Origin: Rhodoferax sp.
GTDB lineage: Bacteria; Pseudomonadota; Gammaproteobacteria; Burkholderiales; Burkholderiaceae_C
Length of the DNA stretch: 64,000 nucleotides
Direction: 5' to 3'
Assembly: GCF_030646845.1 (NCBI RefSeq)
Contig: NZ_JAUSLE010000076.1
Coordinates: 1 to 64,000, forward strand
Numbering within the stretch: position 1 is the first letter of the stretch; every line of letters starts with the position of its first letter. Both the position numbers and the translations under genes were made by a program. The notes beneath the pieces were generated by a model. The model was given only the letters and a program-made list of their open reading frames with translations. It ran no database searches and was not told the DNA's origin. Of the stretch, positions 34,140-43,412 are shown one piece after another.

Positions 34140-36065
34140 GTGTGCGGCATTCACGGAATTTATCGGTTTGATGGGCATGCGGTTGCCCCCGACATGCTGT
34201 CGGCGATGGGAAACGTTACCCGACATCGGGGTCCGGATGACGAGGGCATGCATATCGATGGCTCCTGCGGAATTGCCATGCGGCGACTCTCGATCATCGA
34301 TCTGGCCGGCGGCCATCAACCCTTGTCCAACGTCGATCAAACACTCTGGCTGGTCTGCAACGGTGAGATCTACAACTACAGAGAGTTGCGCACTGAACTC
34401 CAGGCCAAGGGCTATCACTTCAAGACCGGTTCAGACAGCGAGGTGTTACTGCATCTCTATGACGCGGAGGGCGACGATTTTGTGCTCCGCCTCAATGGAA
34501 TGTTCGATTTTGCGCTATGGGACGTCCGTCGACGCCGACTGCTGATCGGCCGCGACCGCATCGGCGTAAAGCCGCTCTACGTGATGCAGGACGGTCAGCG
34601 CTTGGCCTTTGCCACCGAGGCCAAGGCATTGCTCGCCTTGCCGGGTGTCAGCACCGAGTTGGATCGAAGCGTCGTCGCAAGTTATCTGCACCTGGGCTAT
34701 GTCGCTGCGCCTGACTGCATCTTCAAGGGCATTAGAAAGCTGCCTCCGGCCACGCTTCTTGCTATTGAAAACGATCAGGTGCGCGAGTGGCGCTATTGGC
34801 GACTGCCCGAGCGCATTGATCAAGGCCTTTCCGAGCGTGAGTGGGTTGAGCGTGTGCGGGTCCAGCTTGAAGAGTCGGTCCGCATGCAGATGGTGAGCGA
34901 TGTTCCGATTGGTGCCTTCCTTTCCGGCGGTGTCGATTCGAGCGCCGTGGTCGGGTTCATGGCCAAGCATTCGCCGCAACCCATACGCACCTACGCCATT
35001 GGTTTTACTGGCGGCGAGGCAGAGGCGCTTTATAACGAACTGCCCTATGCCCGCCGGGTCGCTGAGCTTTTCGGCACGCAGCATCGCGAGATCGTGGTCC
35101 GCCCGGATGTGGTTTCCCTATTGCCCAAACTTCTGTGGCACATGGATGAACCGTTGTCCGACACGGCCTTCATCACGACCTTCCTGGTGTCTGAATTTGC
35201 ACGGCAAGATGTCAAAGTGATTCTTTCGGGCGTTGGCGGTGATGAGCTCTTTGGGGGCTATCGTCGCTACCTCGGGGCGCACTATGCGCAGCAATATCAA
35301 CGGCTGCCGGGCTGGTTGCGACGCTCTGCTGCCTCCATTGCCGGGCGACTGCCGGCCGATCGTCACTCCGGTCTGCTCAACACCCTGCGCCTGGCCAAAG
35401 GATTTCTCGCTTCGGCTGAGATGAATGCCGATGAACGCTATCGCAGTTACCTGCAGGTGCTTGATCGGGAGACCGTATCGGCACTTCTATTGCACCCCGA
35501 TGCCACCCAGAATGACCCCCTGGATGTTGCCTTTGCCGGGGCGGGTACTCAAGACGCACTCAATCGAATGTTCGCGGTAGATGCCGAGACCCAGTTGCCG
35601 GATGATCTGTTGATGTTGACCGACAAGATGAGCATGGCCGTCTCGCTTGAGTGCCGTGTGCCGTTGCTGGATCATCAGCTCGTTGAGTTGGCCGCCTCTA
35701 TGCCTGCCGCGATCAAGGTGCGCGGGGGGCGCCTGAAGCATGTTTTGAAGGAATCCTTGAGCGATCTCCTCCCCAATGACATCCTGGACCGCAAAAAACG
35801 TGGTTTCGGCACCCCGATGGGTGCCTGGCTGAAGAAAGAACTCGCCCCCCTGCTGCGGCGCCTGCTGGCGCCTGACGTCGTCCAGCGGCGCGGGCTCTTT
35901 CGGCAACCGGTGGTTGACCGGCTGGTAGCCGATCATGAGGCGAACCGCATTGACGGCACTGATGCCTTGCTGGCCCTGATGAATCTGGAAATCTGGAGCC
36001 GGATCTATCTGGATCATCGCGAACCGTCGGACGTGGCGGCAGAACTAAAAAGCTACCTTGAATGA
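34140..36065 (+). CDS. Second asparagine-synthase-like amidotransferase (AsnB family)
   Basis: A 641-residue enzyme. The start is GTG 34140, fixed by the need for the nucleophile at position 2 (M-C-G-I-H-G-I-Y). The glutaminase domain has NGEIYNYREL and DRIGVKPLY, the synthetase domain SGGVDSSAVVGF and SGVGGDELFGGYRRY. It is only moderately similar to the neighbour at 30976, so the two probably act on different carboxylates. It is flanked by glycosyltransferase genes with a 9-bp gap upstream and a 4-bp overlap downstream. Confidence 0.92.
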   Translation: MCGIHGIYRFDGHAVAPDMLSAMGNVTRHRGPDDEGMHIDGSCGIAMRRLSIIDLAGGHQPLSNVDQTLWLVCNGEIYNYRELRTELQAKGYHFKTGSDSEVLLHLYDAEGDDFVLRLNGMFDFALWDVRRRRLLIGRDRIGVKPLYVMQDGQRLAFATEAKALLALPGVSTELDRSVVASYLHLGYVAAPDCIFKGIRKLPPATLLAIENDQVREWRYWRLPERIDQGLSEREWVERVRVQLEESVRMQMVSDVPIGAFLSGGVDSSAVVGFMAKHSPQPIRTYAIGFTGGEAEALYNELPYARRVAELFGTQHREIVVRPDVVSLLPKLLWHMDEPLSDTAFITTFLVSEFARQDVKVILSGVGGDELFGGYRRYLGAHYAQQYQRLPGWLRRSAASIAGRLPADRHSGLLNTLRLAKGFLASAEMNADERYRSYLQVLDRETVSALLLHPDATQNDPLDVAFAGAGTQDALNRMFAVDAETQLPDDLLMLTDKMSMAVSLECRVPLLDHQLVELAASMPAAIKVRGGRLKHVLKESLSDLLPNDILDRKKRGFGTPMGAWLKKELAPLLRRLLAPDVVQRRGLFRQPVVDRLVADHEANRIDGTDALLALMNLEIWSRIYLDHREPSDVAAELKSYLE

Positions 36066-37276
36066 ATATTCTCTATCTGTGCCACCGATTTCCCTTTCCG
36101 CCCAAGCGGGGCGGAAAAATTCGACCCTTCAATATGATTCGCCACCTTTCAGCCAGTGGGCATCAAGTGACCGTGTGCTCGCTGGCCCGGTCGCCGGAAG
36201 AGGCCGAGGAGGGCAGGGGAATTGCGCCCTACTGCGCCGGTTTCGAGATGGGTCATGTCAAGGAGTTGGTGCAGGTCGCGCGCATGATCGTGCGCCTGCC
36301 GGTGGTGACGCCTTCGTCGATGGGCTACTTCTATTCCCCTGAACTGGCAGAGCATGTGCAACGCTTGCTGGGTTCAAGGAAGTGGGATCTCATCTTTGTG
36401 CACTGTTCCTCTGTCGCTCAATACGTTGAGCATGTTACAGATGTCCCCAAGATACTCGACTTTGGCGACATGGATTCCCAAAAATGGTTCGAGTACGCCA
36501 ACTACAAGCCTTTCCCCCTGTCGCTCGGTTACAGGTTTGAGGGCGCCAAGATGCTGGCTGCCGAGAAACGTCTGGCCCGTCAATTTGACCTGTGCACCGC
36601 TACGACACGTGCCGAATGGGAAACGTTGAATGACTACCAGACCGGGGCCGACACGGACTGGTTTCCGAACGGCGTGGATGCCGATTTTTTCTGTCCGGTT
36701 GACGAGTCTTATGACGCCGACACCATCAGTTTCATTGGACGCATGGACTACTACCCGAACCACGAGTGCATGGCCCGATTTTGCGAGCAAACATGGCCCT
36801 TGCTCAAGAGTCGTCGTCCGGCCATGAAGCTGCTGATTGTTGGTGCTGATCCATCGCCTGCGATGCGCAAACTGGGTGACTTGCCAGGTGTCACGGTCAC
36901 GGGGTCGGTACCCGATGTCCGCCCCTTCATTCGCGGGTCGGCATTGATGGTGGCGCCGCTCAACATTGCGCGCGGCACACAGAATAAAATTCTGGAGGCG
37001 ATGGCGATGGGCGTCCCGGTTGTTACCAGCACCATCGCGGCCGGTGGCGTAGATGCCGAATCCGTGACGCATTTCCTTGTTGCCGACACGCCGCAGGCCT
37101 ATGCTGACGCCATCATGCAGATTGTTGACAGTCCTGCCGTGCGAGATCGCCTGGCCGTCGCCGGCCGGCAGCGCATGCTCAGCCATCATGCCTGGCCACG
37201 GTCCATGGTCCGCCTGGAGGGCATCATCGATCGCGGCATTGCGAATTTTTCAAGAAAAAAGGGAACGGTTACATGA
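36062..37276 (+). CDS. Exosortase-associated glycosyltransferase (stp1 type)
   Basis: A 404-residue GT-B enzyme. MNILYLCHRFPFPPKRGGKIRPFNM at the N-terminus, DFGDMDSQKWFEYA and the donor segment GTQNKILEAMAMGVPVVTS identify the TIGR03087-type sugar transferase of PEP-CTERM loci. It overlaps by 4 bp with both neighbours, so it is translated in step with the amidotransferase and the AlgD-like dehydrogenase. Confidence 0.92.
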   Translation: MNILYLCHRFPFPPKRGGKIRPFNMIRHLSASGHQVTVCSLARSPEEAEEGRGIAPYCAGFEMGHVKELVQVARMIVRLPVVTPSSMGYFYSPELAEHVQRLLGSRKWDLIFVHCSSVAQYVEHVTDVPKILDFGDMDSQKWFEYANYKPFPLSLGYRFEGAKMLAAEKRLARQFDLCTATTRAEWETLNDYQTGADTDWFPNGVDADFFCPVDESYDADTISFIGRMDYYPNHECMARFCEQTWPLLKSRRPAMKLLIVGADPSPAMRKLGDLPGVTVTGSVPDVRPFIRGSALMVAPLNIARGTQNKILEAMAMGVPVVTSTIAAGGVDAESVTHFLVADTPQAYADAIMQIVDSPAVRDRLAVAGRQRMLSHHAWPRSMVRLEGIIDRGIANFSRKKGTVT

Positions 37277-38589
37277 AGATCAGTATTTTCGGATTGGGTT
37301 ATGTCGGGGCGGTGTCGCTGGCCTGTTTGTCGCGTGACGGGCACGACGTGATTGGAGTGGATATCGATCGCACAAAACTCGATCTGATCATGGCGGGCAA
37401 AACACCCGTGGTTGAGGAGGGCATGGTTGACCTGATGGCGCGTGTTGCTGCCAGCGGCAAGGTGACGGTCACCACCGATGTCCAGCGTGCCGTGTTCGAC
37501 AGTGAAATGTCCCTGGTGTGCGTTGGCACGCCGTCTGCGGCCAACGGCAGCCAGGATCAGGGTGCCATTCTTCGACTGGCGGAAGAAATAGGCCGCGCGA
37601 TTGGTGAAAAACAGGAGCCGCACGTGGTCGTCTTTCGCTCGACACTCGTGCCAGGCACGGTGGAGGATGTTTTGCGCCCGATCATCGAGGCGAAGTCCGG
37701 CAAGAAGGACGGGGAAGGTTTTTTCCTGTGCTTTCAGCCTGAGTTCCTGCGGGAAGGCTCATCCATCCGCGACTACGACAAGCCGCCATTCACCGTCGTG
37801 GGCGCCAACCACGCCTATCCAGTGGATCGTCTGCGTGCCCTGTTCGGACAGTTGCCCTGCAAATTTGTGCAAACCTCGGTGCGCTCCGCCGAGATGATGA
37901 AGTACTGCTGCAACAACTTTCACGCGCTGAAGATCACCTTCGCCAACGAAACAGCCCGTCTCTGCGAGGCACTCGGCGTCGATGCCTTTGAGGTCATGGA
38001 CCTGGTGTGCCAGGACACCCAGCTCAACATTTCTCCGGCTTATCTCAAGCCCGGTTTTGCCTTCGGGGGGTCTTGCTTGCCCAAGGACTTGAGAGCTACG
38101 ACCTATCTGGCCAAGGTGCATGACGTCGAGATTCCCATGTTGGCGGGCATCTTGCCGTCAAACCGGAATCACCTCGAACTTGCCATGCAAAAGTTGTTGG
38201 CCACGGGCAAGCGAAAGATCGGGTTTATCGGCTTGTCGTTCAAGACTGGAACCGATGACCTGCGCGAGAGCCCGCTGGTCACTCTGGCAGAGCAATTGAT
38301 TGGCAAGGGCATGCAGTTGTCGATTTACGATCCGGAGGTGCACCTGGCAAGTCTCCTGGGTTCCAATCGCAGCTTTATCGAGAAACATCTGCCGCACATC
38401 GGGCAGATGTTGCGCCCGGACATCGAGGGAGTCATTGATGATTCTGAGGTTTTGGTGGTTGGACTCGCTGGACAAGCGGTATTCGACACCCTGGCAAGTT
38501 GCAGCCGGCCAGATCAGGTGCTGCTTGACTTGGTCAATTTGCCCAACTGCGCAACCATTCGCGCCAAAGTGGAAGGTTTGTGTTGGTAA
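37273..38589 (+). CDS. GDP-mannose 6-dehydrogenase-like (AlgD family)
   Basis: A 438-residue nucleotide-sugar dehydrogenase. The N-terminus MKISIFGLGYVGAVSLACLSRDGHDVIGVD and FAFGGSCLPKDLRA are close to AlgD, and the catalytic cysteine falls at residue 268, as in Pseudomonas AlgD. The C-terminal domain has GLSFKTGTDDLRESP. This group oxidises GDP-mannose to GDP-mannuronate; UDP-glucose 6-dehydrogenase is less likely. It overlaps the upstream transferase by 4 bp. Confidence 0.85.
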   Translation: MKISIFGLGYVGAVSLACLSRDGHDVIGVDIDRTKLDLIMAGKTPVVEEGMVDLMARVAASGKVTVTTDVQRAVFDSEMSLVCVGTPSAANGSQDQGAILRLAEEIGRAIGEKQEPHVVVFRSTLVPGTVEDVLRPIIEAKSGKKDGEGFFLCFQPEFLREGSSIRDYDKPPFTVVGANHAYPVDRLRALFGQLPCKFVQTSVRSAEMMKYCCNNFHALKITFANETARLCEALGVDAFEVMDLVCQDTQLNISPAYLKPGFAFGGSCLPKDLRATTYLAKVHDVEIPMLAGILPSNRNHLELAMQKLLATGKRKIGFIGLSFKTGTDDLRESPLVTLAEQLIGKGMQLSIYDPEVHLASLLGSNRSFIEKHLPHIGQMLRPDIEGVIDDSEVLVVGLAGQAVFDTLASCSRPDQVLLDLVNLPNCATIRAKVEGLCW

Positions 38590-38605
38590 CAAAATCTTGT
38601 CCGGA

Positions 38606-39739
38606 ATGATGACTATAAGTTGCAGTCAGGTGAAGATCCGTTCTGGCGCGAATCCGTTTCCGCGTGTGGGCCTGGTTGGTCCCTTGCCGCCGCCATCCGG
38701 CGGCATGGCGAATCAGTGCGAACAACTTTTGCGACTACTTCGGTCGGAAGGGGTTGACGTTGAACTTGTACGCACCAACAGCCCGTATCAACCAGCTTGG
38801 GTGGGTCGTATCCCATTGTTGCGCGCAGCCTTTCGTCTTTTTCCGTATCTGACTCATTTATGGGGGGTTGCCGGGAGGGTCAATGTGATGCACGTTCTCG
38901 CCAACTCCGGCTGGGCTTGGCATCTTTTTGCGGCACCTGCCCTCGTGATCGCGCGTATGCGGGGGACGCCGGCTATCGTTAACTACCGGGGCGGGAATGC
39001 GGACCCTTTTCTTATGCGGGCGCCTGGATATGTTCAAAGAATGCTTGCGCAGGTGTCAATGCGCGTCACACCTTCGGCATTTCTGCAAAGAGTCTTCGCC
39101 AAGCACGGTTTGAGTGCCGAAGTCATTCCAAATATTATTGATCTGTCGCGCTTTTCGCCGAGGCCACCGCGATTATTTGGCGATTCGCCTCATATTGTCG
39201 TAACTCGAAATCTGGAGCCGATATACGACATTCCCACGGCGATTCGCGCTTTCGCGGTCATCAAGAAAACTTTTGTCCAGGCCAGACTGACTGTGGCCGG
39301 CAGTGGCCCCGAGCTTGCAAACCTGCAGGCGCTTGTTCTGCAACTTCAGTTAGATGACTCTGTGCAGTTTTCTGGTCGCATTGACAATGCCAGCATTCCA
39401 GCGCTATATGCATCCGCTGACTGTATGGTCAATTCAAGTACCGTAGACAACATGCCCATCTCGATCCTCGAAGCTTTTGCCAGCGGTGTGACTGTGGTCA
39501 CCACTTGTGCCGGAGGGATTCCCGATATGGTCGAGCACGGTGTATCCGGATTATTGGTGCCAATAGGAGACGATGAGGCCATGGCTCGGGAGGTGCTTCG
39601 CGTCTTGCAGAACCCCGAAATTGCATCTGGTTTGCGGCAGGCTGGTTTGGCGGAGGCCGAGAAATATGCTTGGTCGCAAGTACGAGCAGAGTGGCTGAAT
39701 GCTTACGTTCGGTCAGCGACGCCAGGGAGGGCATCGTGA
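38606..39739 (+). CDS. GT4 family glycosyltransferase
   Basis: A 377-residue GT-B enzyme. The N-terminal VGLVGPLPPPSGGMANQCEQLL and the donor region (ARLTVAGSGPELANL, FSGRIDNASIPALYASAD, NSSTVDNMPISILEAFASG, with the E-x7-E motif partly changed) are GT4-like. ATG 38606 or 38609 is the start; the longer open frame overlaps the dehydrogenase in another phase. The base composition is slightly lower in GC than its neighbours. Its stop overlaps the next GTG start. Confidence 0.88.
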   Translation: MMTISCSQVKIRSGANPFPRVGLVGPLPPPSGGMANQCEQLLRLLRSEGVDVELVRTNSPYQPAWVGRIPLLRAAFRLFPYLTHLWGVAGRVNVMHVLANSGWAWHLFAAPALVIARMRGTPAIVNYRGGNADPFLMRAPGYVQRMLAQVSMRVTPSAFLQRVFAKHGLSAEVIPNIIDLSRFSPRPPRLFGDSPHIVVTRNLEPIYDIPTAIRAFAVIKKTFVQARLTVAGSGPELANLQALVLQLQLDDSVQFSGRIDNASIPALYASADCMVNSSTVDNMPISILEAFASGVTVVTTCAGGIPDMVEHGVSGLLVPIGDDEAMAREVLRVLQNPEIASGLRQAGLAEAEKYAWSQVRAEWLNAYVRSATPGRAS

Positions 39740-41115
39740 GTCTTTATACCGCGGTGTGTTCACAGTTCCTGTTTCCGCTTCACGAGGGCCTCAAGGGCCA
39801 TGATTCCGTGGCCCGGCGCAAACGCCTGGAGGAGAGTCAATGGTTGTCCGTTGAGCAACTTGAGCTTTACCGCGCCAGACGACTGCAGCAATTCCTGGTC
39901 GAAGTTGGGCAGCGTGTGCCCTATTACCGCCGCCTGTTCAAGCATCTCGATTTCGATCCGAACACTGTCCGCTCAACGCAGGCGTTGCGGGCCCTGCCAT
40001 TACTCACCAAACCGGACATCCGGGAAAACGTTGAAGACATGAAGGCTGATGGCCATGGTCCTTTGACGCGCTACAACACTGGCGGCTCCTCTGGGGAACC
40101 ACTCATTTTTTACATGGGGAAAGCACGGAAAAGCCACGACGTCGCGGCCAAATGGCGTGCCACACGCTGGTGGGGTGTTGACATTGGCGACCCGGAGTTG
40201 GTTGTATGGGGTAGCCCGATTGAGCTCGGTGCACAAGACCGCGTCAGGCGTCTGCGTGATGGGCTGATGCGAAGTCATCTGTTGCCAGCGTTTGAGATGT
40301 CGCCGCAAAACCTCGACAGGTTTGTGGCCGCTATTCAATCGGCTCGTCCCGCGATGTTGTTTGGGTATCCGTCGAGCCTCTCTGTGATCGCGGCCCATGC
40401 GCGGCAGAAGAATCTGGCAATGGATCGCTTGGGCATCCGCGTTGTTTTCGTCACGTCCGAGAAGCTCTACGATGCGCAGCGGGCCATCATCAGTGAGGTA
40501 TTTGGCTGCTCCGTCGCTAACGGATACGGAGCCCGCGATGCGGGGTTCATTGCACACGAGTGCCCCTCCGGAAGTTTGCACATCAGCGCAGAGGATATCG
40601 TCGTCGAGACGGTGCAGCCCGATGGAACGCCTGCGGCCGTGGGAGAACTGGGCGAGATTGTCGTAACGCATATGGCAACCGGGGATTTCCCTTTTGTGCG
40701 CTATCGTACCGGCGATATGGGCGTTTTGGGCCATGAGCCATGCATATGTGGGCGTAGCTTGCCAGTCCTCAAAGAAGTGCAGGGCCGCACTACCGACTTT
40801 GTTGTCGCCCGCAATGGCAATGTCATGCATGGCCTGGCTTTGATTTACACCGTGCGAGACCTGCCGGGTGTCGAGCGTTTCAAAATAGAGCAGATGACGA
40901 TGAATCAAACTATCGTCAAGGTGGTTGCCGGGTCAACCTTCGGCGCCGCAGAAGAGGCGCGCATCATCCGCGATTTCAAGTCGCGCTTGGGTGAAGAAGT
41001 CGATATTCGTGTTGACAAAGTGAACGATATTGCCAATGAGATCTCAGGCAAGTTCCGCTATGTTGTCAGCCATGTGAAGGCTTTCGCGAATGAGAAGGGG
41101 GCCAACGGTGCGTGA
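39736..41115 (+). CDS. CapK/phenylacetate-CoA-ligase-like AMP-forming enzyme
   Basis: A 459-residue adenylate-forming protein. The phosphate-binding loop is YNTGGSSGEPLIF, and later ANGYGARDAGFIAHEC, FPFVRYRTGDMG and the C-terminal EISGKFRYV lysine are consistent with ANL enzymes. CapK-type members in capsule loci are thought to activate or attach acyl groups; the substrate here is unknown. GTG 39736 overlaps the upstream stop (GTGA) and is favoured over the in-frame ATG at 39670. It precedes the O-ligase gene with an 8-bp overlap. Confidence 0.85.
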   Translation: MSLYTAVCSQFLFPLHEGLKGHDSVARRKRLEESQWLSVEQLELYRARRLQQFLVEVGQRVPYYRRLFKHLDFDPNTVRSTQALRALPLLTKPDIRENVEDMKADGHGPLTRYNTGGSSGEPLIFYMGKARKSHDVAAKWRATRWWGVDIGDPELVVWGSPIELGAQDRVRRLRDGLMRSHLLPAFEMSPQNLDRFVAAIQSARPAMLFGYPSSLSVIAAHARQKNLAMDRLGIRVVFVTSEKLYDAQRAIISEVFGCSVANGYGARDAGFIAHECPSGSLHISAEDIVVETVQPDGTPAAVGELGEIVVTHMATGDFPFVRYRTGDMGVLGHEPCICGRSLPVLKEVQGRTTDFVVARNGNVMHGLALIYTVRDLPGVERFKIEQMTMNQTIVKVVAGSTFGAAEEARIIRDFKSRLGEEVDIRVDKVNDIANEISGKFRYVVSHVKAFANEKGANGA

Positions 41116-42430
41116 TCTTCTATTGGTCGGGATCTTTCTTGGCATATTGCCGTATGCTATTCGGCGCCCTTGGGTCGGCGTGTTGTTGTGGACGTGGGTC
41201 AGCATCATGAATCCCCACAGACTGGCTTTTGGGTTTGCCCATGATGCGCCTTTTGCGGCTGTGGCGGCTGGCATAACATTTCTTGGGCTGTTCATGACCC
41301 GCGACAAAGTGAGCATGCCATCGCACCCGTCGGTCAAACTGTTACTTGCGTTTTTCATTTGGATGTGCATAACAACTGCCTTTGCTTTTTTCCCCGTGGC
41401 CTCATGGGATCAGCTCAAGAAGGTCTGGAAAATCCTTCTGATGACCGGCATTGCGTTCGCGGTCTTGCGAGAGCGCAAGCACATAGAGCTTTTCATCTGG
41501 GTGAATGTGCTTTCAATCGGTTTTTATGGTTTTAAGGGTGGTATTTTTACCATCCGGAGCGGGGGCGGAGAAAAGGTGTGGGGGCCGGCGGGGAGCTTCA
41601 TTGAAGGGAACAATGAAATAGGGCTTGCTCTTGTCGCCATCATTCCTCTGATGAATTACCTGCGCATGGTATCGACGCGTGGCTGGATTCGTTTGGGCCT
41701 GCTGGTCTTGATGCTGCTATCGGCGACAGCGGCGTTGGGGACTCAATCGCGCGGGGCTTTTCTTGCTATTGCCGCGATGGCTGTGGTGTTGTGGATTCGA
41801 ACCAAGCGGAAAGTAATTGGAGGAGCTTTGATAACCCTGTCTGCGGTCGCCCTGTTGGCGTTTATGCCCGCCTCATGGGAGGAAAGGATGAGGACGATCG
41901 GGAATTACGAAGAGGATGGGTCGGCGATGGGTCGAATTAACGCGTGGTGGATGGCGTTTAGACTTGCCAACGATCATCTGTTTGGAGGGGGATTTGAAAT
42001 TTATACGGGGTCCATCTTTGCGCGTTACGCCCCGATGCCGAACGATGTTCATGCCGCACACAGCATCTATTTTCAAGTGCTCGGCGAACACGGATATGTT
42101 GGACTGATCTTATTTTTGTTGATTTGGTTCTTCGCGTTTCAGACTGCGGGGAAACTTCGTAAACAAGCACTCAAAAGAGACGAAACGCAGTGGCTTCACC
42201 ATCTGGCAGGCATGTGCCAAGTTTCATTGGTAGGGTATGCTGTTGGTGGAGCCTTTCTCAGCTTGGCGTATTTCGACCTACCCTACAACATTCTTGTGAC
42301 CCTGGTTGTTTCTCTGCGCTGGCTGCAAGGAGAACGTTGGGAGACCGAGCCACAAGGCGCCTTCGCTTCTGCCGCGCCGGTAAGCCAAATTCGGGCCGCT
42401 GCCCGGACAAAGGTCCAGCAGTGGTCCTGA
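41108..42430 (+). CDS. Exosortase A-associated O-glycosylation ligase/Wzy-like polymerase
   Basis: A 440-residue protein with ~11 membrane helices. The start VRDLLLVGIFLGILPYAIRRPWVGVLLW is characteristic of the PEP-CTERM-linked O-ligase family (TIGR03097 type), and a large periplasmic loop (~310-345, with the HAAHSIYFQVLGEHGYVGL motif of the Wzy/WaaL superfamily) follows. It would polymerise repeat units or transfer glycan to protein in the periplasm. GTG 41108 is chosen from the conserved N-terminus. Confidence 0.92.
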   Translation: MRDLLLVGIFLGILPYAIRRPWVGVLLWTWVSIMNPHRLAFGFAHDAPFAAVAAGITFLGLFMTRDKVSMPSHPSVKLLLAFFIWMCITTAFAFFPVASWDQLKKVWKILLMTGIAFAVLRERKHIELFIWVNVLSIGFYGFKGGIFTIRSGGGEKVWGPAGSFIEGNNEIGLALVAIIPLMNYLRMVSTRGWIRLGLLVLMLLSATAALGTQSRGAFLAIAAMAVVLWIRTKRKVIGGALITLSAVALLAFMPASWEERMRTIGNYEEDGSAMGRINAWWMAFRLANDHLFGGGFEIYTGSIFARYAPMPNDVHAAHSIYFQVLGEHGYVGLILFLLIWFFAFQTAGKLRKQALKRDETQWLHHLAGMCQVSLVGYAVGGAFLSLAYFDLPYNILVTLVVSLRWLQGERWETEPQGAFASAAPVSQIRAAARTKVQQWS

Positions 42431-43383
42431 AAAGCATCATGGGTGCGCTGTCCCCGGGTGGGACGCGGGCCCGTCTGTCAATTCTCATTTTTCATCGGGT
42501 GCTGTCGCAACAAGACCCCCTGTTTCCCGGGGAGCAGGATGTTCGTCGCTTTAACGACGTCTTGTCATGGGTAGCGAGGTGGTTTCAAGTTATGCCGCTT
42601 GATGAGGCCGCGTTGCGACTTGGCGCTGGCACTTTGCCGGCGCGGGCAGCGGCAATCACCTTTGATGATGGTTACGCTGACAATGCCACAAATGCACTGC
42701 CGATTTTGGAGCGTCACGGGATGCCGGCAACGTTCTTTGTGGCCACTTCGTTTCTGGACGGGGGGCGCATGTGGAATGATTCGATCATTGAATCCGTTCG
42801 CGCTTTTCGTGGGAATCGGCTGGATCTGAGTGATGCCGGACTCGGCGCTTACCATCTCGATTCAATTGACGAGCGGCGCATGGCGATAGAGGCTTTGCTG
42901 GGGCAGATAAAGTACCTCGACCCCAACGAGCGTCGCGAAGCTGTTGCATGCGTGCAGCAATCAGCGAGCGGCGCATTGCCTGATGATCTGATGATGTCCT
43001 CAAAGCAAGTGCTGCAGTTGCGTCAGGCAGGTATGCAGATTGGTGCCCACACGTGCTCTCACCCAATTTTGGCCCGTCTTTCCGATGGGGATGCACTCAA
43101 TGAGATCATTGGCAGCAAGGCGGCTCTTGAGTCTTTGCTGCAAGAGCCGGTCAGTCTGTTTGCATATCCAAATGGCAAGCCAGGCAAGGACTATCTCGCC
43201 AAGCATGCGCTGATGGTGCAGCAGGCCGGCTTTAAGGCGGCGGTTTCTACGGCCTCCGGAGTCTCGTCTTTGGGCAGCGACCGGTTTCAATTGCCTCGCT
43301 TCTCTCCGTGGGACACTGGGCGCCTTCGCTACGGAATCCGGATGTTGGCCAATCTGCGCAACATGAAACCGCAAGTTGCTTGA
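42421..43383 (+). CDS. Polysaccharide deacetylase family protein (second)
   Basis: A 320-residue NodB-fold enzyme. SILIFHRVLSQQDPLFPGE at the N-terminus, AAITFDDGYADNATNALPILERHGMPATFFV (metal site), GAHTCSHPILARL (His pair) and LFAYPNGKPGKDY are typical of the exosortase-locus deacetylase group. GTG 42421 overlaps the upstream stop by 10 bp; ATG 42439 is the alternative. This is the last gene of the plus-strand operon and faces the SGNH gene across about 30 bp. Confidence 0.9.
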   Translation: MVLKSIMGALSPGGTRARLSILIFHRVLSQQDPLFPGEQDVRRFNDVLSWVARWFQVMPLDEAALRLGAGTLPARAAAITFDDGYADNATNALPILERHGMPATFFVATSFLDGGRMWNDSIIESVRAFRGNRLDLSDAGLGAYHLDSIDERRMAIEALLGQIKYLDPNERREAVACVQQSASGALPDDLMMSSKQVLQLRQAGMQIGAHTCSHPILARLSDGDALNEIIGSKAALESLLQEPVSLFAYPNGKPGKDYLAKHALMVQQAGFKAAVSTASGVSSLGSDRFQLPRFSPWDTGRLRYGIRMLANLRNMKPQVA

Positions 43384-43412
43384 GCGGCCGGAGTTTACTG
43401 CCTGGATTTGGA

